Shown one piece after another: positions 8,378 through 17,971 of a DNA stretch of 64,000 bases. Source of the DNA: Sphingomonas ginkgonis (GTDB lineage Bacteria > Pseudomonadota > Alphaproteobacteria > Sphingomonadales > Sphingomonadaceae). How positions within the stretch are numbered: position 1 is the first letter of the stretch; every line of letters begins with the position of its first letter. The stretch covers positions 1,296,501-1,360,500 of the forward strand of contig NZ_RWJF01000001.1 of NCBI RefSeq assembly GCF_003970925.1. Reading direction: 5' to 3'. A program made the translations under genes and the position numbers. Under the pieces are notes generated by a model. The model did no database searches. It saw only the letters and a list, made by a program, of their open reading frames with translations, and had not been told where the DNA came from.

Positions 8378-9682
8378 ATGAGCTTCGCCTGGGCCAAGCC
8401 CTACGAACCCAAGACCGAGATCGGCCGCTGGTTCGATGACCGCCTCCCGCTCCCGCGCCTCGTCTACGGCGCGATCGGCGGCGGCTATCCGGTGCCGCGC
8501 AACCTCAACTATTTCTGGAACTTCGGCGTGCTCGCCGGGATGGCGCTGGCGATCCAGATCGTCACCGGCATCGTGCTGGCGATGCACTATTACAGCTATG
8601 CCGGCGGCGCGTTCGAGAGCGTCGAGCGGATCATGCGCGACGTCAATGGCGGCTGGTTCATCCGCTACGCGCACGCCAACGGCGCCAGCTTCTTCTTCGC
8701 GGTCATCTACATCCACATCTTCCGCGGGCTCTACTACGGCTCGTACAAGGCCCCGCGCGAGCTGGTGTGGATGCTCGGCGTGGTCATCTACCTGCTGATG
8801 ATGGCCACCGGCTTCATGGGCTACGTCCTCCCCTGGGGGCAGATGAGCTACTGGGGCGCGCAGGTCATCACCGGCTTCTTCTCCGCCATTCCGGTGGTCG
8901 GCGAGTCGATCCGCGTCTGGCTGCTCGGCGGCTATGCGCCGGACCAGGCCGCGCTCTCGCGCTTCTTCTCGCTTCACTACCTTCTGCCGTTCGTGATCGC
9001 CGGCGTGGTCGTGCTGCACATCTGGGCGCTGCACATCCCGGGGTCGGGCAACCCGACCGGTGTCGATGTCAAGGACGAGAAGGACACGCTGCCCTTCCAC
9101 CCCTTCTACACGGCCAAGGACGGCTTCGGGGTCGGGGTCGCGCTGCTCGTCTTCGCGACCGTGCTCTTCTACTTGCCCAATTATTTCGGCCACTCGGACA
9201 ATTATATCGAGGCGAACCCGCTGGCGACCCCGGCGCATATCGTTCCCGAATGGTATTTCTGGCCCTTCTACGCGATCCTGAAGAGCTTCACCTTCGACTT
9301 CATCCTGCCGGCCAAGCTGTGGGGCGTGCTGGCGATGTTCAGCTCGATCCTGTTGCTCTTCTTCCTGACCTGGATCGACCGCTCGCCGGTCCGCTCGACC
9401 AGCTACCGTCCGGTCTACAAGCGCTTCTTCTGGCTGCTGGTGGTCGACGTGCTGGTGCTCGGCTGGATCGGCGGCTCGGCCCCGACCACCGCGCGGATCA
9501 TCATCGGCCAGATCGCCGCCGCTTACTATTTTGCGCACTTCCTCATCATCCTGCCGCTCGTCTCCAAGTTCGAGAAGCCGCTGCCGCTGCCGACCTCGAT
9601 CACGGCGTCGGTGCTGCACGGCGAGGAAGAAGAGAGCGCTCCGTACGGGCTCGCCAAGAGCGCGCCCGCGGCTGCCGAATAA
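8378..9682 (+). CDS. petB: Cytochrome b of the bc1 complex
   Basis: The 434-aa membrane subunit binds two b haems and forms both quinone sites. The four haem histidines are visible in transmembrane helices (for example [28 protein letters not shown]). The Qo-site PEWY motif is at [13 protein letters not shown] and the glycine-rich [15 protein letters not shown] loop is present. It is the unsplit bacterial bc1 form, not b6/subunit IV. It sits 12 bp after petA and 10 bp before petC. Confidence 0.98.
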   Translation: MSFAWAKPYEPKTEIGRWFDDRLPLPRLVYGAIGGGYPVPRNLNYFWNFGVLAGMALAIQIVTGIVLAMHYYSYAGGAFESVERIMRDVNGGWFIRYAHANGASFFFAVIYIHIFRGLYYGSYKAPRELVWMLGVVIYLLMMATGFMGYVLPWGQMSYWGAQVITGFFSAIPVVGESIRVWLLGGYAPDQAALSRFFSLHYLLPFVIAGVVVLHIWALHIPGSGNPTGVDVKDEKDTLPFHPFYTAKDGFGVGVALLVFATVLFYLPNYFGHSDNYIEANPLATPAHIVPEWYFWPFYAILKSFTFDFILPAKLWGVLAMFSSILLLFFLTWIDRSPVRSTSYRPVYKRFFWLLVVDVLVLGWIGGSAPTTARIIIGQIAAAYYFAHFLIILPLVSKFEKPLPLPTSITASVLHGEEEESAPYGLAKSAPAAAE

Positions 9683-9692
9683 GGGGGGACCG

Positions 9693-10616
9693 ATGGTCCG
9701 CAAGATTGGATATCTCGTCGGCTTCGGCTTCGTCCTGGCCCTGCTCCTGTCGCTCTGGTCGAACGTCAAGGACGCCATCGCGAACCCGACCCCGGAGTCG
9801 GCGACCGAGCAGCTGCACAAGGAGCCGCGCCCGCTCAGCCTCGCTTCGGACGGTCCGTTCGGGCGGTTCGACCGGGCCCAGCTGCAGCGCGGCTTCCAGG
9901 TCTATTCGGAGGTCTGCTCGGCCTGCCACAGCCTGAAGTACGTCGCCTTCTACGATCTCGCGCAGCTCGGCTACACCCCGGCCGAGATCAAGAAGATCGC
10001 GTCCGACTGGAAGACCGAGGTCCCGACCGTCAATCCGGACACCGGCGAGGCCTCGACCCGCAAGGCGCTTGCGTCCGACCATTTCCCGTCGCCCTTCGCG
10101 AACGAGACGGCGGCGCGCGCGGCGAACAACAATGCACTTCCGCCTGACCTGTCGCTGATCACCAAGGCCCGCGAGGGCGGAGCGCCCTACGTCCACTCGC
10201 TGATCACCGGCTATGCGGCGCAGACCCCGGACCTGGTCCGCAAGTATCCGGAAGTGAAGACCCCAACCGGGCTCCACTACAATCCCTACTTCGCCAACCT
10301 CAACATCGCCATGCCGCCGCCGCTGACCAGCGACGGGCAGGTCGAGTATAAGGATGGCACCAAGCCGACCGTCGACCAAATGGCGAAGGACGTCTCGGCG
10401 TTCCTGGTGTGGACCGCGGAGCCCAAGCTCGAGAACCGTCACCGCGCCGGTCTCGCCGCGATCGTCTTCCTGCTGTTCGGCACCGTCTTCGCCTATTTCG
10501 CCTACCGGACCATCTGGGCCGAGGCGAAGCGCAAGGTGCAGGCCAAGGGTCCGCTGGACCCCGAGCATCGCGCGACGATGGACAAGCAGAAGGCCGAGCA
10601 CGGCATCGCCGGCTGA
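9693..10616 (+). CDS. petC: Cytochrome c1 of the bc1 complex
   Basis: This 307-aa subunit has an N-terminal membrane signal sequence and the covalent haem site CSACH at residues 75-79. The likely sixth-ligand methionine lies in NIAMPPPLTSDGQ, and a C-terminal transmembrane anchor sits near residues 255-275. It passes electrons from the Rieske centre to soluble or membrane cytochrome c. An AAGGGGGGA ribosome site precedes the ATG. It closes the petABC operon and is followed by a strong terminator hairpin. Confidence 0.97.
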   Translation: MVRKIGYLVGFGFVLALLLSLWSNVKDAIANPTPESATEQLHKEPRPLSLASDGPFGRFDRAQLQRGFQVYSEVCSACHSLKYVAFYDLAQLGYTPAEIKKIASDWKTEVPTVNPDTGEASTRKALASDHFPSPFANETAARAANNNALPPDLSLITKAREGGAPYVHSLITGYAAQTPDLVRKYPEVKTPTGLHYNPYFANLNIAMPPPLTSDGQVEYKDGTKPTVDQMAKDVSAFLVWTAEPKLENRHRAGLAAIVFLLFGTVFAYFAYRTIWAEAKRKVQAKGPLDPEHRATMDKQKAEHGIAG

Positions 10617-10644
10617 CCGGCGGCCCGTGACGGCTTGAAGGGGA

Positions 10645-10677
10645 GGGGCTCGCGGCGACGCGGGCCCCTTCTTCGTT
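10645..10677 (+). terminator. Terminator after petABC
   Basis: A 9-bp GC stem with one G-U pair (10645-10653 with 10660-10668) and a 6-nt loop is followed by TTCTTCGTT. It lies between petC and apt, so apt probably depends on its own promoter or on readthrough. Confidence 0.6.
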
Positions 10678-10687
10678 GGAGAAGCGG

Positions 10688-11218
10688 ATGAACGACGACC
10701 TGAAGGCGCTGGTGCGGACCATCCCGGATCACCCCCGCCCCGGCATCCTGTTCCGCGACGTCACCACCCTGCTGCTCGACCCGTGGGGGCTCAGGCAGAG
10801 CGTCGAGCGGATGGCGGCCTCGGTCCCCACGCGGCCCGACCTTGTCGCCGGGATCGAGGCGCGCGGCTTTACCCTCGGGGCGGCGCTCGCTGTGGCGCTC
10901 GGCTGCGGGCTGCTGCTCATCCGCAAGGACGGCAAGCTGCCGGGCGAGACGATCGCCGAAGACTATGCGCTCGAATATGGGACGGACCGGCTGGCGATGC
11001 ACGTCGACGCCTGCGCGCCCGGCGCCCGGGTGCTGGTCGTCGACGACTTGCTGGCGACGGGCGGGACCGCGCTGGCGGCGGCCCGGCTGGTACGGCGGGC
11101 AGGCGCGGCAGTGGGCGGCGCCCGCTTCCTCATCGACCTGCCGGATCTCGGCGGCGGCGACCGGCTGCGCGCCGAGGGGATCGCCGTCGAGGCGCTGATG
11201 ACCTTTCCCGGCCACTGA
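10688..11218 (+). CDS. apt: Adenine phosphoribosyltransferase
   Basis: Apt salvages adenine to AMP using PRPP. The 176-aa protein has the family N-terminus (IPDHPRPGILFRDVTTLL), GIEARGF, and the PRPP-binding loop VLVVDDLLATGGTA. The ATG is preceded by GGAG; an in-frame TTG four codons upstream is unlikely. The petC terminator separates it from the bc1 operon. Confidence 0.95.
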   Translation: MNDDLKALVRTIPDHPRPGILFRDVTTLLLDPWGLRQSVERMAASVPTRPDLVAGIEARGFTLGAALAVALGCGLLLIRKDGKLPGETIAEDYALEYGTDRLAMHVDACAPGARVLVVDDLLATGGTALAAARLVRRAGAAVGGARFLIDLPDLGGGDRLRAEGIAVEALMTFPGH

Positions 11219-11288
11219 CCAAGGGAGCCGTCGGAACGGCGCACTCCTCCCCTTCGTTCATACCGGGCAGGGGAGTGGGAGATTGTTC

Positions 11289-11636
11289 ATGCGTAACCCG
11301 ATCCTCGCCACGGGCGCCCTCGCCCTCGCCGCCGCCACGCTCGGTGGCTGTGCCTACGACAGCTATGGCTATGGCGGAGGCTTCGGCCTCGGCATCGGCG
11401 GTGGCGACTATTACGGCGCCGGCTACGACTATGCCCCGTACGGCTGGTACGGCGACTATTATTACCCCGGCGTCGGTGCCTACGTCTATGATCGCGGGCG
11501 CCACCGCCACGCCTGGAACGGCGACCAGCAGCGCTACTGGGGCGACCGTACCCAGCGCTGGCACCAGATGGGCCGTTCCCCCGTCACCGGGGAGAACTGG
11601 TCGGGCATGCGCGGCTATCACGGCCGCCGCCGCTAG
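11289..11636 (+). CDS. Gly/Tyr-rich small lipoprotein
   Basis: The 115-aa product has a lipoprotein signal with lipobox LGGC near residue 21. A Gly/Tyr-rich stretch (YGYGGGFGLGIGGGDYYGAGYDY-like) precedes a basic, Trp-containing C-terminus ending in RRR. Such proteins are widespread in sphingomonads, with no known role. I use the ATG two codons after the TTG that opens the frame, because GGGGAGTGGGAG lies at good distance upstream. Confidence 0.65.
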   Translation: MRNPILATGALALAAATLGGCAYDSYGYGGGFGLGIGGGDYYGAGYDYAPYGWYGDYYYPGVGAYVYDRGRHRHAWNGDQQRYWGDRTQRWHQMGRSPVTGENWSGMRGYHGRRR

Positions 11637-11642
11637 CCCGGC

Positions 11643-12095
11643 TCACTCCGGCGCCGAGCGCCGCTTGATCAGGACGATGGAGGTGAAGCGAAGCACCTCC
11701 ACCCCGTCCTGGTTGGTGACCGAGGTGGCGGTCCGGTAGCTGCCGAGGTCCGGCCGCGACCGCGACGCCGTCTTGTCGATGATCGTCCCCGCCACGGTGA
11801 TCGTGTCGCCGGGATGGACCGGCTTCAGCCAGCGCAGCTCGTCGATCCCGGGCGAGCCCAGCGAGGCGACCGGATGCTCCTTCATCGCCCGCACCATGAC
11901 CGCCATGGTCATCGCGCAGCTGTGCCAGCCGCTTGCCGCGAGCCGTCCGAAATGGGTCGCCGCCGCCGCCTCGTCGGACAAGTGGAAGGGCTGGGGATCA
12001 TATTGGCGGGCGAACTCGAGCACCTCCTCCCGCGTCACCGCATAGGAGCCGAACACGCGGCGGGTGCCGGGCTCGAGGTCTTCGAAATAGATCAT
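11643..12095 (-). CDS. MaoC family dehydratase
   Basis: This 150-aa hot-dog-fold protein carries the hydratase signature FARQYDPQPFHLSDEAA, with the catalytic Asp and His, and ASGWHSCAM further on. MaoC proteins hydrate enoyl-CoA thioesters; the substrate cannot be read from sequence. I start at MIYFEDLEPG; the longer in-frame upstream stretch overlaps the divergent peptidase gene and is not coding. It converges with the Gly/Tyr-rich lipoprotein with a 6-bp gap. Confidence 0.88.
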   Translation of the reverse strand: MIYFEDLEPGTRRVFGSYAVTREEVLEFARQYDPQPFHLSDEAAAATHFGRLAASGWHSCAMTMAVMVRAMKEHPVASLGSPGIDELRWLKPVHPGDTITVAGTIIDKTASRSRPDLGSYRTATSVTNQDGVEVLRFTSIVLIKRRSAPE

Positions 12096-12180
12096 CCGCC
12101 GGTTCCTTCGTCGAACGAGCCTTGCCGTCCGTCCGCCGCCGTGCTCGCCTGCGCGCGGCATTTTCACAAGGGGGGATCCG

Positions 12181-13794
12181 ATGGTTCGAATGTCGTTTCT
12201 GCTGGTCGCGTCGGCGGCTGGCCTTTCCTTCGCGGTGCCGGCGCTGGCGCAGAGCAGCGACGCCAGCCGGATCATCGACGAGGGGCTGAACCGCAGCCGG
12301 GTTATGCTGACCGCGAGCGAGCTGATGGATGGCATCGGCCCGCGGCTGACCGCCTCCTCCAACATCCGCAAGGCGGAGGACTGGGCGCTCGCCAAGTTCC
12401 AGGGCTACGGCCTCGCCAACGTCCATCGCGAGCCGTGGGAGTTCGGCCGCGGGTGGAGCTTCGACAATGCCAGCGCGACCATGGTCGCGCCGCGCCGGGT
12501 GCGGATGACGGTCATTCCGATCGCCTGGACTCCGGGGACCAACGGCGCGGCGCTCCGCGCGCCGATCATCGTCGCACCGATCAGCAAGGTCGAGCATTTC
12601 GCCGCCTGGCGCGGCAAGCTCGCGGGCAGGATCGTGCTGGTCAGCCTCCCCGGCAGCGCCGTGGCCGAGGACAAGAACCCCGTCTTCCAGCGCTTCTCCG
12701 ACAAGGACATCGCGGAGGAGGACCGCTACGAGCTGCCGACCTACGATCCGGAGACGCTCGACCGGCGGATGAAGCGCTTCCAGTTCGCCAAGCAGCTCGA
12801 CGAGTTCCTCCGCGGCGAGGGCGCGCTCGCCTGGGTCCGCAAGAGCTACCGCGACGGCGGGCTGGTGAGCGGGGAGGGCTACAGCTATCTCGCCGGCCAG
12901 TCGCCCTCGCTGCCCGGCTTCGAGTTGACCGCCGAGGATTACCGCCGGCTGGCGCGGCTGGCCAAGACGGGTCCGGCACCGACCGTCGAACTGATGAGCG
13001 ACGCCCGCTTCGACGACACCAGCCGGATGGCCAACAACATCATCGCCGACCTGCCCGGAAGCGATCCGAAGGCCGGCTACGTCATGGCCGGCGCGCACTT
13101 CGATAGCTGGGTCGCTGGCGACGGCGCGGCCGACAACGGCGCTGGCAGCGCGGTCGTGCTGGAAGCGGCGCGGATCCTTCGCCAGCTCGGCGTCCGCCCG
13201 AAACGCACGATCCGTTTCGCGCTATGGGAAGGCGAGGAGCAGGGGCTCCTCGGCAGCCGCGCCTATATCGAGCAGCACCTCGCCTCGCGGCCGATCCCGG
13301 CGGGAATGGACGGGCTCACCGCCTACTTCACCTGGGGCACGCGCTTTCCCATCCAGAAGAAGCCCGGCTACGACCAGCTCAAGGCCTATTTCAACATGGA
13401 CAATGGCTCGGGCAAGTTCCGCGGCATCTATGCCGAGAACAACTCGGCCGCGGCGCCGCTGCTGCGCGAGTGGATGGCGCCCTACAACGCGCTCGGCGCC
13501 GACCGCATCGTCGCCGGCAAGACCGGCGGGACCGACCATGTCTTCCTCCAGGCAATCGGCCTGCAGGGCTTCCAGTTCATCCAGGACCCGCTCGACTATG
13601 AAAGCCGGGTCCACCACTCCAACGTCGACACGCTCGACCATGTCCGCGGCGACGACATGCGGCAGGCGGCGGTGGTGATGGCGGGCATGCTGCTGGCCGC
13701 GGCGAACAACGACAAGGAACTCCCCCGCCCACCGCTTCCCACCCAGCCAACCGCCACCGACCCGTTCGCCTACGCGGACCCGGACAAGCTCTGA
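12181..13794 (+). CDS. Secreted M28 family zinc aminopeptidase
   Basis: The 537-aa protein has a Sec signal (LLVASAAGLSFAVPALA, cleavage about residue 23) and a PA-like insert. The M28 catalytic domain follows: GAHFDSW, GAADNGAGSAVV, WEGEEQGLLGS, NMDNGSG and the late His in RVHHSNVDT supply the two-zinc ligands and the catalytic Glu. It is probably periplasmic or outer-membrane associated. AAGGGGGGATCCG precedes the ATG. It is divergent from the MaoC gene and abuts ychF end to end. Confidence 0.92.
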   Translation: MVRMSFLLVASAAGLSFAVPALAQSSDASRIIDEGLNRSRVMLTASELMDGIGPRLTASSNIRKAEDWALAKFQGYGLANVHREPWEFGRGWSFDNASATMVAPRRVRMTVIPIAWTPGTNGAALRAPIIVAPISKVEHFAAWRGKLAGRIVLVSLPGSAVAEDKNPVFQRFSDKDIAEEDRYELPTYDPETLDRRMKRFQFAKQLDEFLRGEGALAWVRKSYRDGGLVSGEGYSYLAGQSPSLPGFELTAEDYRRLARLAKTGPAPTVELMSDARFDDTSRMANNIIADLPGSDPKAGYVMAGAHFDSWVAGDGAADNGAGSAVVLEAARILRQLGVRPKRTIRFALWEGEEQGLLGSRAYIEQHLASRPIPAGMDGLTAYFTWGTRFPIQKKPGYDQLKAYFNMDNGSGKFRGIYAENNSAAAPLLREWMAPYNALGADRIVAGKTGGTDHVFLQAIGLQGFQFIQDPLDYESRVHHSNVDTLDHVRGDDMRQAAVVMAGMLLAAANNDKELPRPPLPTQPTATDPFAYADPDKL

Positions 13795-14895
13795 TCAGAC
13801 GTTGAACTTGAAGTGGAGGACGTCGCCGTCCTTCACTTCATACTCCTTGCCTTCCTGGCGGAGCTTGCCCGCGTCGCGCGCGCCGGCTTCGCCGCCGAGC
13901 GCGACATAGTCGTCGTAGGCGATCGTCTCGGCCCGGATGAAGCCGCGCTCGAAGTCGGAGTGGATGGCGCCGGCCGCCTGCGGCGCCTTCGAACCCTTCT
14001 CGACCGTCCAGGCCCGCGCTTCTTTGGGGCCGACGGTGAAGAAGGTGAGGAGATGGAGGAGGTCGTAGCCGGCGCGGATCACCCGGGCGAGGCCGGTTTC
14101 CTGCAGCCCCATTTCGGACAGGAACATCAGCCGCTCGTCCATGTCCATCGCGACGAGCTCGCTCTCGATCGCGGCGGACACCACGACCGCGTTGGCGTTC
14201 TCGGCCTTGGCCTTGTCGAACACGCGCTGCGACTGCTCGTTGCCGTTCGCCGCGTCCTCCTCGTTGACGTTGCAGACGTAGAGGACCGGCTTGGCGGTGA
14301 TCAGCTGCGCCTGCGCGAACAGCCGCGCCTCTTCCTCGTCCTTGGGCTGGGTGAGGCGCGCGGGCTTGCCGTCGCGCAGCAGCTCGAGCGCCTGGCCGAG
14401 CACCGCGGCGGCGATCTTCGATTCCTTGTCGCCCTGCTGCCCGCGCTTGACGAGGTTGGGCACGCGGCGCTCGAGGCTCTCGAGGTCCGACAGCAGCAGC
14501 TCGGTCTCGACCACCTCGGCGTCGGCGATCGGGTCGATCCGGTTCTCGACATGCTGGATGTCGTCGTTCTCGAAGCAGCGCAGGACATGGACGATCGCGT
14601 CCACCTCGCGGATGTTGCCGAGGAACTGGTTGCCCAGGCCCTCGCCCTTGGACGCGCCACGGACCAAGCCGGCGATGTCGACGAAGGCGAGCTGGGTGGG
14701 GATGATCTTGGCCGACTTGGCGATCCCGGCAAGCTTGTCGAGCCGCGGGTCCGGCACCGCGACCTGCCCGACATTGGGCTCGATGGTGCAGAAGGGATAG
14801 TTGGCGGCCTGCGCCGCCTGCGTCTCGGTGAGCGCGTTGAAGAGCGTCGATTTGCCGACGTTCGGCAGGCCGACGATGCCGCAGCGGAAACCCAT
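13795..14895 (-). CDS. ychF: Redox-regulated ATPase/GTPase YchF (OLA1)
   Basis: The 366-aa protein has the G1 motif GLPNVGKST at residues 8-16, the switch segment NYPFCTIEPNVG, DIAGLVRGASKGEGLGNQFL (G3), and a C-terminal TGS-like domain ending in DGDVLHFKFNV. YchF binds ribosomes and prefers ATP. Length is standard. The stop lies immediately next to the M28 peptidase stop. Confidence 0.97.
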   Translation of the reverse strand: MGFRCGIVGLPNVGKSTLFNALTETQAAQAANYPFCTIEPNVGQVAVPDPRLDKLAGIAKSAKIIPTQLAFVDIAGLVRGASKGEGLGNQFLGNIREVDAIVHVLRCFENDDIQHVENRIDPIADAEVVETELLLSDLESLERRVPNLVKRGQQGDKESKIAAAVLGQALELLRDGKPARLTQPKDEEEARLFAQAQLITAKPVLYVCNVNEEDAANGNEQSQRVFDKAKAENANAVVVSAAIESELVAMDMDERLMFLSEMGLQETGLARVIRAGYDLLHLLTFFTVGPKEARAWTVEKGSKAPQAAGAIHSDFERGFIRAETIAYDDYVALGGEAGARDAGKLRQEGKEYEVKDGDVLHFKFNV

Positions 14896-15047
14896 GTCTG
14901 GTCCTATGTTTTCGGGAGTTGCGGCGCCTTAGCGGCAGCGTGGCGCGATTGCCAGCGCGGGACGCCAGCGCCACAGCGGTGGAGGATGCCACCGTATCGG
15001 CGGCGCTTCCTAACTTGGCGGTGACGACTGTCGGTTAGGGCGGGGGC

Positions 15048-16796
15048 ATGTCCAGCGTGCGTCCGCTTACCCTTGCCCGCCTCGGCATCGTCTATTTCCT
15101 GCTCGCCGCGCTGGCGGTCCGGCTGACCCGCTACGACGGGGGCGTCGCCTTCCTCTGGCTCGCCACCTCCTACCTCATCGCCGAGATGAGCGTCGTCAGC
15201 CGCCGCGCCTGGAGCCGCCAGCTGGCGGTGGCCGGGTTCGCCAGCCTGGCCGCGACCTCGCTGTGGGGGTTCGGCTGGAAGGCGGCACCGGTGATGGCCG
15301 CGGCTAACATGCTGGAGGCCTATGCCGCCGCCCATTGGCTCCGGCAACAGGTGCGCCAGTCGCCGCTCCACTCCCTCGCCTGGTTCGGCCGCTTCGCCTC
15401 TACCGTCGCGATCACCGCCCCGCTGGTCAGCGCGCCGATCGCGATGACGGTCGGTCTCGCGCTCGGCAACCCGCCGGTCGCGACCTTCGTCCACTGGTTC
15501 ACCGGCCACGCGCTCGGCAACCTCACCTTCGCTCCCATCTTCATCCTCCTGCTGCAGGGCAAGTTCGCGCGGCTGCGGACGCACCGGAAGGGAAGGTCCG
15601 CGCGCGAGACCCTGCTGCTCCTCGGCCTGTCGCTGGCGACCACCACCGGCTGCTTCCTCCAGACCCGCTTTCCCCTGCTGTTCCTGCCGGTGCTGCCCTT
15701 GATCCTCATCACCTTCCGGCTCGGCCGCAGCGGCGCGGTGACCGCGACCATGATGCTCGCGCTGGTCGGCGGCGGGCTGACGCTGGCGGGCTATGGTCCG
15801 GTCCAGCTGATGACGAGCGGCACCGGGATGCGGCTGCAGTTCTTCCAATTTTATCTCGCCGCGACGGTGCTCACCATCTGGCCGGTCGCGGCCGACCTCC
15901 AGAACCGCTCGCGCCTCCACCGCGAGCTGAGGGTCAGCGAGGAACGCTACCGGCTGCTCGCCGATCATTCGACCGACATCCTGATGCACATCGATGCGGA
16001 CGGCATCGTCCATTACGTCAGCCCGAGCATCTGGCAGCTCGGCGGCTACGCCCCGGAGGAGCTGGTCGGCTGCAACGCGCTTGCGGTGATCGCGCCCGAG
16101 TATCACGCGATGGCGATGGAGGAGCATCGGCTGACGCTGGCCCAGCCCAGCCTCACCCGCAGCTTCGAATATGAAGCGTTGACCCGCGCCGGGGAGCGGC
16201 GCTGGTTCGAGACCCGCAGCCGCGCCATCGTCGACGAGGACGGCCGCTCCGACGGCACGATGAACATCGTCCGCGATATCAGCAGCCGCAAGGAGACCGA
16301 GCGCTTCCTCGCCCGTGCCGCCAGCACCGATGCGCTGACCGGCCTGCCCAACCGCCGCGCCTTCCGCCTCGCGGTCGAGCGGCGGGCGATGATCGAGGAA
16401 AGCCAGGACTGCGTCGCGCTGCTCGACATCGACCATTTCAAGCGGGTCAACGATCGCTTCGGCCACGACGGCGGCGACGAGGTGCTCCGCCACTTCGCCG
16501 CGGTCGCCCGGCGGATGGTCCGCCAGCACGACTTCGTCGCACGGATGGGCGGGGAGGAGTTCGCGATCCTGTTTGCCGACACTTCGCTCGAACAGGCCAT
16601 GCTGGTGTGCGAGCGGCTGCGTCAGGAGATCGCCGCGGCGACGATCGAGCTGGCCGGGGTGCCGCTGGCCATCACCGTCAGCGGGGGCGTCGCCGCGGTC
16701 GGCAGCGACGGGGTCGACGAAGCGCTGAAGATCGCCGACCTCGCGCTTTACGAAGCCAAGGAGTCCGGCCGCGACCGCATGTCGTTGGCGGCCTAG
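15048..16796 (+). CDS. MASE1-PAS-GGDEF membrane diguanylate cyclase
   Basis: The 582-aa protein has an N-terminal MASE1-like sensory domain with about eight membrane helices (residues 1-285) and a PAS domain (about 300-420). The C-terminal GGDEF domain has an active GGEEF at 501-505 and an RxxD inhibitory I-site at 492-495, so it should make c-di-GMP with product feedback. No EAL domain is present. The ligand sensed by MASE1 is unknown. Two PilZ proteins elsewhere in the window are possible receptors. Confidence 0.93.
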   Translation: MSSVRPLTLARLGIVYFLLAALAVRLTRYDGGVAFLWLATSYLIAEMSVVSRRAWSRQLAVAGFASLAATSLWGFGWKAAPVMAAANMLEAYAAAHWLRQQVRQSPLHSLAWFGRFASTVAITAPLVSAPIAMTVGLALGNPPVATFVHWFTGHALGNLTFAPIFILLLQGKFARLRTHRKGRSARETLLLLGLSLATTTGCFLQTRFPLLFLPVLPLILITFRLGRSGAVTATMMLALVGGGLTLAGYGPVQLMTSGTGMRLQFFQFYLAATVLTIWPVAADLQNRSRLHRELRVSEERYRLLADHSTDILMHIDADGIVHYVSPSIWQLGGYAPEELVGCNALAVIAPEYHAMAMEEHRLTLAQPSLTRSFEYEALTRAGERRWFETRSRAIVDEDGRSDGTMNIVRDISSRKETERFLARAASTDALTGLPNRRAFRLAVERRAMIEESQDCVALLDIDHFKRVNDRFGHDGGDEVLRHFAAVARRMVRQHDFVARMGGEEFAILFADTSLEQAMLVCERLRQEIAAATIELAGVPLAITVSGGVAAVGSDGVDEALKIADLALYEAKESGRDRMSLAA

Positions 16797-16803
16797 CCGG
16801 GGT

Positions 16804-17391
16804 TCAGGCGAAGTTGAAGCTGATGCTCAGCCGGTCCGCCTTGGCGCGTCCCGGCAGCACCTCGTGTCGGAGCCAGCTTTCCCACAGCAGGATCTGCCCG
16901 GCCACGGGGGCCAGCGTGACGAACGGCTGAAGCGGCTCGGGCGCGTCGGGCGAGCGCAGCGGCGCGGCCATCATCAGCGGCAGGCGCGGGTCCTCGAAGC
17001 GGATCGCGCCGCCGTCCGCCGGCACCTCGACGTAGAGCGTCCCCGACAGGATCGAGTGGGGGTGGATGTGGCCGCCATGGTGGCCGCCGCCCTTGAGCAG
17101 GTTGACCCATAGGCTGTCGAGGCGCGGCCTGACCGTCCAGCCGAGATCCTTGGCGAACCCCGCGGCATGGCGTTGCAGCTTGCGGGCGAGCTCGCCGATC
17201 ACGGGATCGCGGCGCGGCAGGTCGTCGAGCGAGGCATAGCTCGTATAGCCCCGGTAATGATGCTCCCTGGCCCAGCGCTGGCCGGCGCGATCGTCCGCCG
17301 CGAGGCTGCGGATGCTGTGCGCCAGCTCGGCCAGCAGCGCGTCGTCGCCGAGCGCGCCCTCGTACAGCGGCGTCGCGAACAGCTGACGCAT
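16804..17391 (-). CDS. TIGR02466 family protein, putative 2OG-Fe(II) oxygenase
   Basis: The 195-aa protein begins MRQLFATPLYEG and has the HIHPHSILSGTLYVEVP and WLRHEVLPG segments typical of TIGR02466 proteins. These carry a double-stranded beta-helix with putative iron ligands (HxH and a late His). The substrate is unknown. The ATG overlaps the pth stop by one base (TGATG), so the two are coupled. Confidence 0.85.
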   Translation of the reverse strand: MRQLFATPLYEGALGDDALLAELAHSIRSLAADDRAGQRWAREHHYRGYTSYASLDDLPRRDPVIGELARKLQRHAAGFAKDLGWTVRPRLDSLWVNLLKGGGHHGGHIHPHSILSGTLYVEVPADGGAIRFEDPRLPLMMAAPLRSPDAPEPLQPFVTLAPVAGQILLWESWLRHEVLPGRAKADRLSISFNFA

Positions 17392-17969
17392 CAGGCGTCG
17401 GCGTCGTGCAGGCGGCGCGCGACCTCGCTCATGAAGCGGGCCTCGTCGCCATGGGCGAGCCACTCCGCCTCCGCCGCCATCGCGCCGAGCATGTCGGCCA
17501 GCGGGTCCATCTCGCGCTTGGCATAGTTGCCGAGCACGTGCGGGGTGACCTTGTCCTTGTGCCCGGGATGGCCGATGCCGACGCGGACCCGGCGGAAGTC
17601 GGGGCCGAGGTGCGCGTCGATCGACCGCAGCCCGTTGTGCCCGGCGAGCCCGCCGCCGATTCGGACCTTGACCTTGAATGGCGCGAGGTCGAGCTCGTCG
17701 TGGAACACGGTGAGGCTGTCGACCGGCAGCTTGTAGAAGCGCAGCGCCGCCTGAACGCTGTCGCCACTGTCGTTCATGAATGTCTGGGGCTTGAGCGCCA
17801 GCACCTTTTCGCGCCCGACCCGCCCCTCGGCGATCAGCCCGCGGAACTTCTTGGTCCAGGGGGAGAAGCGGTGCACCTCGGCGATCGCGTCGAGCGCCAT
17901 GAAGCCGACGTTGTGGCGGTGCAGCGCATATTGGGTACCGGGATTCCCGAGGCCGACCCAGATCTGCAT
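17391..17969 (-). CDS. pth: Peptidyl-tRNA hydrolase
   Basis: Pth releases tRNA from stalled peptidyl-tRNA. The 192-aa protein has GLGNPGTQYALHRHNVGFM with N9 and catalytic H19, FMNDSG, HDELDL, and GGLAGHNGLRSI. It follows rplY on the minus strand, a common bacterial order, but here a palindromic repeat element of about 118 bp fills the gap. Confidence 0.96.
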   Translation of the reverse strand: MQIWVGLGNPGTQYALHRHNVGFMALDAIAEVHRFSPWTKKFRGLIAEGRVGREKVLALKPQTFMNDSGDSVQAALRFYKLPVDSLTVFHDELDLAPFKVKVRIGGGLAGHNGLRSIDAHLGPDFRRVRVGIGHPGHKDKVTPHVLGNYAKREMDPLADMLGAMAAEAEWLAHGDEARFMSEVARRLHDADA

Positions 17970-17971
17970 CA

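Noticed and set aside
7688..9820. 710-codon minus-strand frame opposite petA and petB
   Set aside because: It is a shadow of the cytochrome bc1 operon, with His/Asp/Arg-rich content and no recognisable domain.
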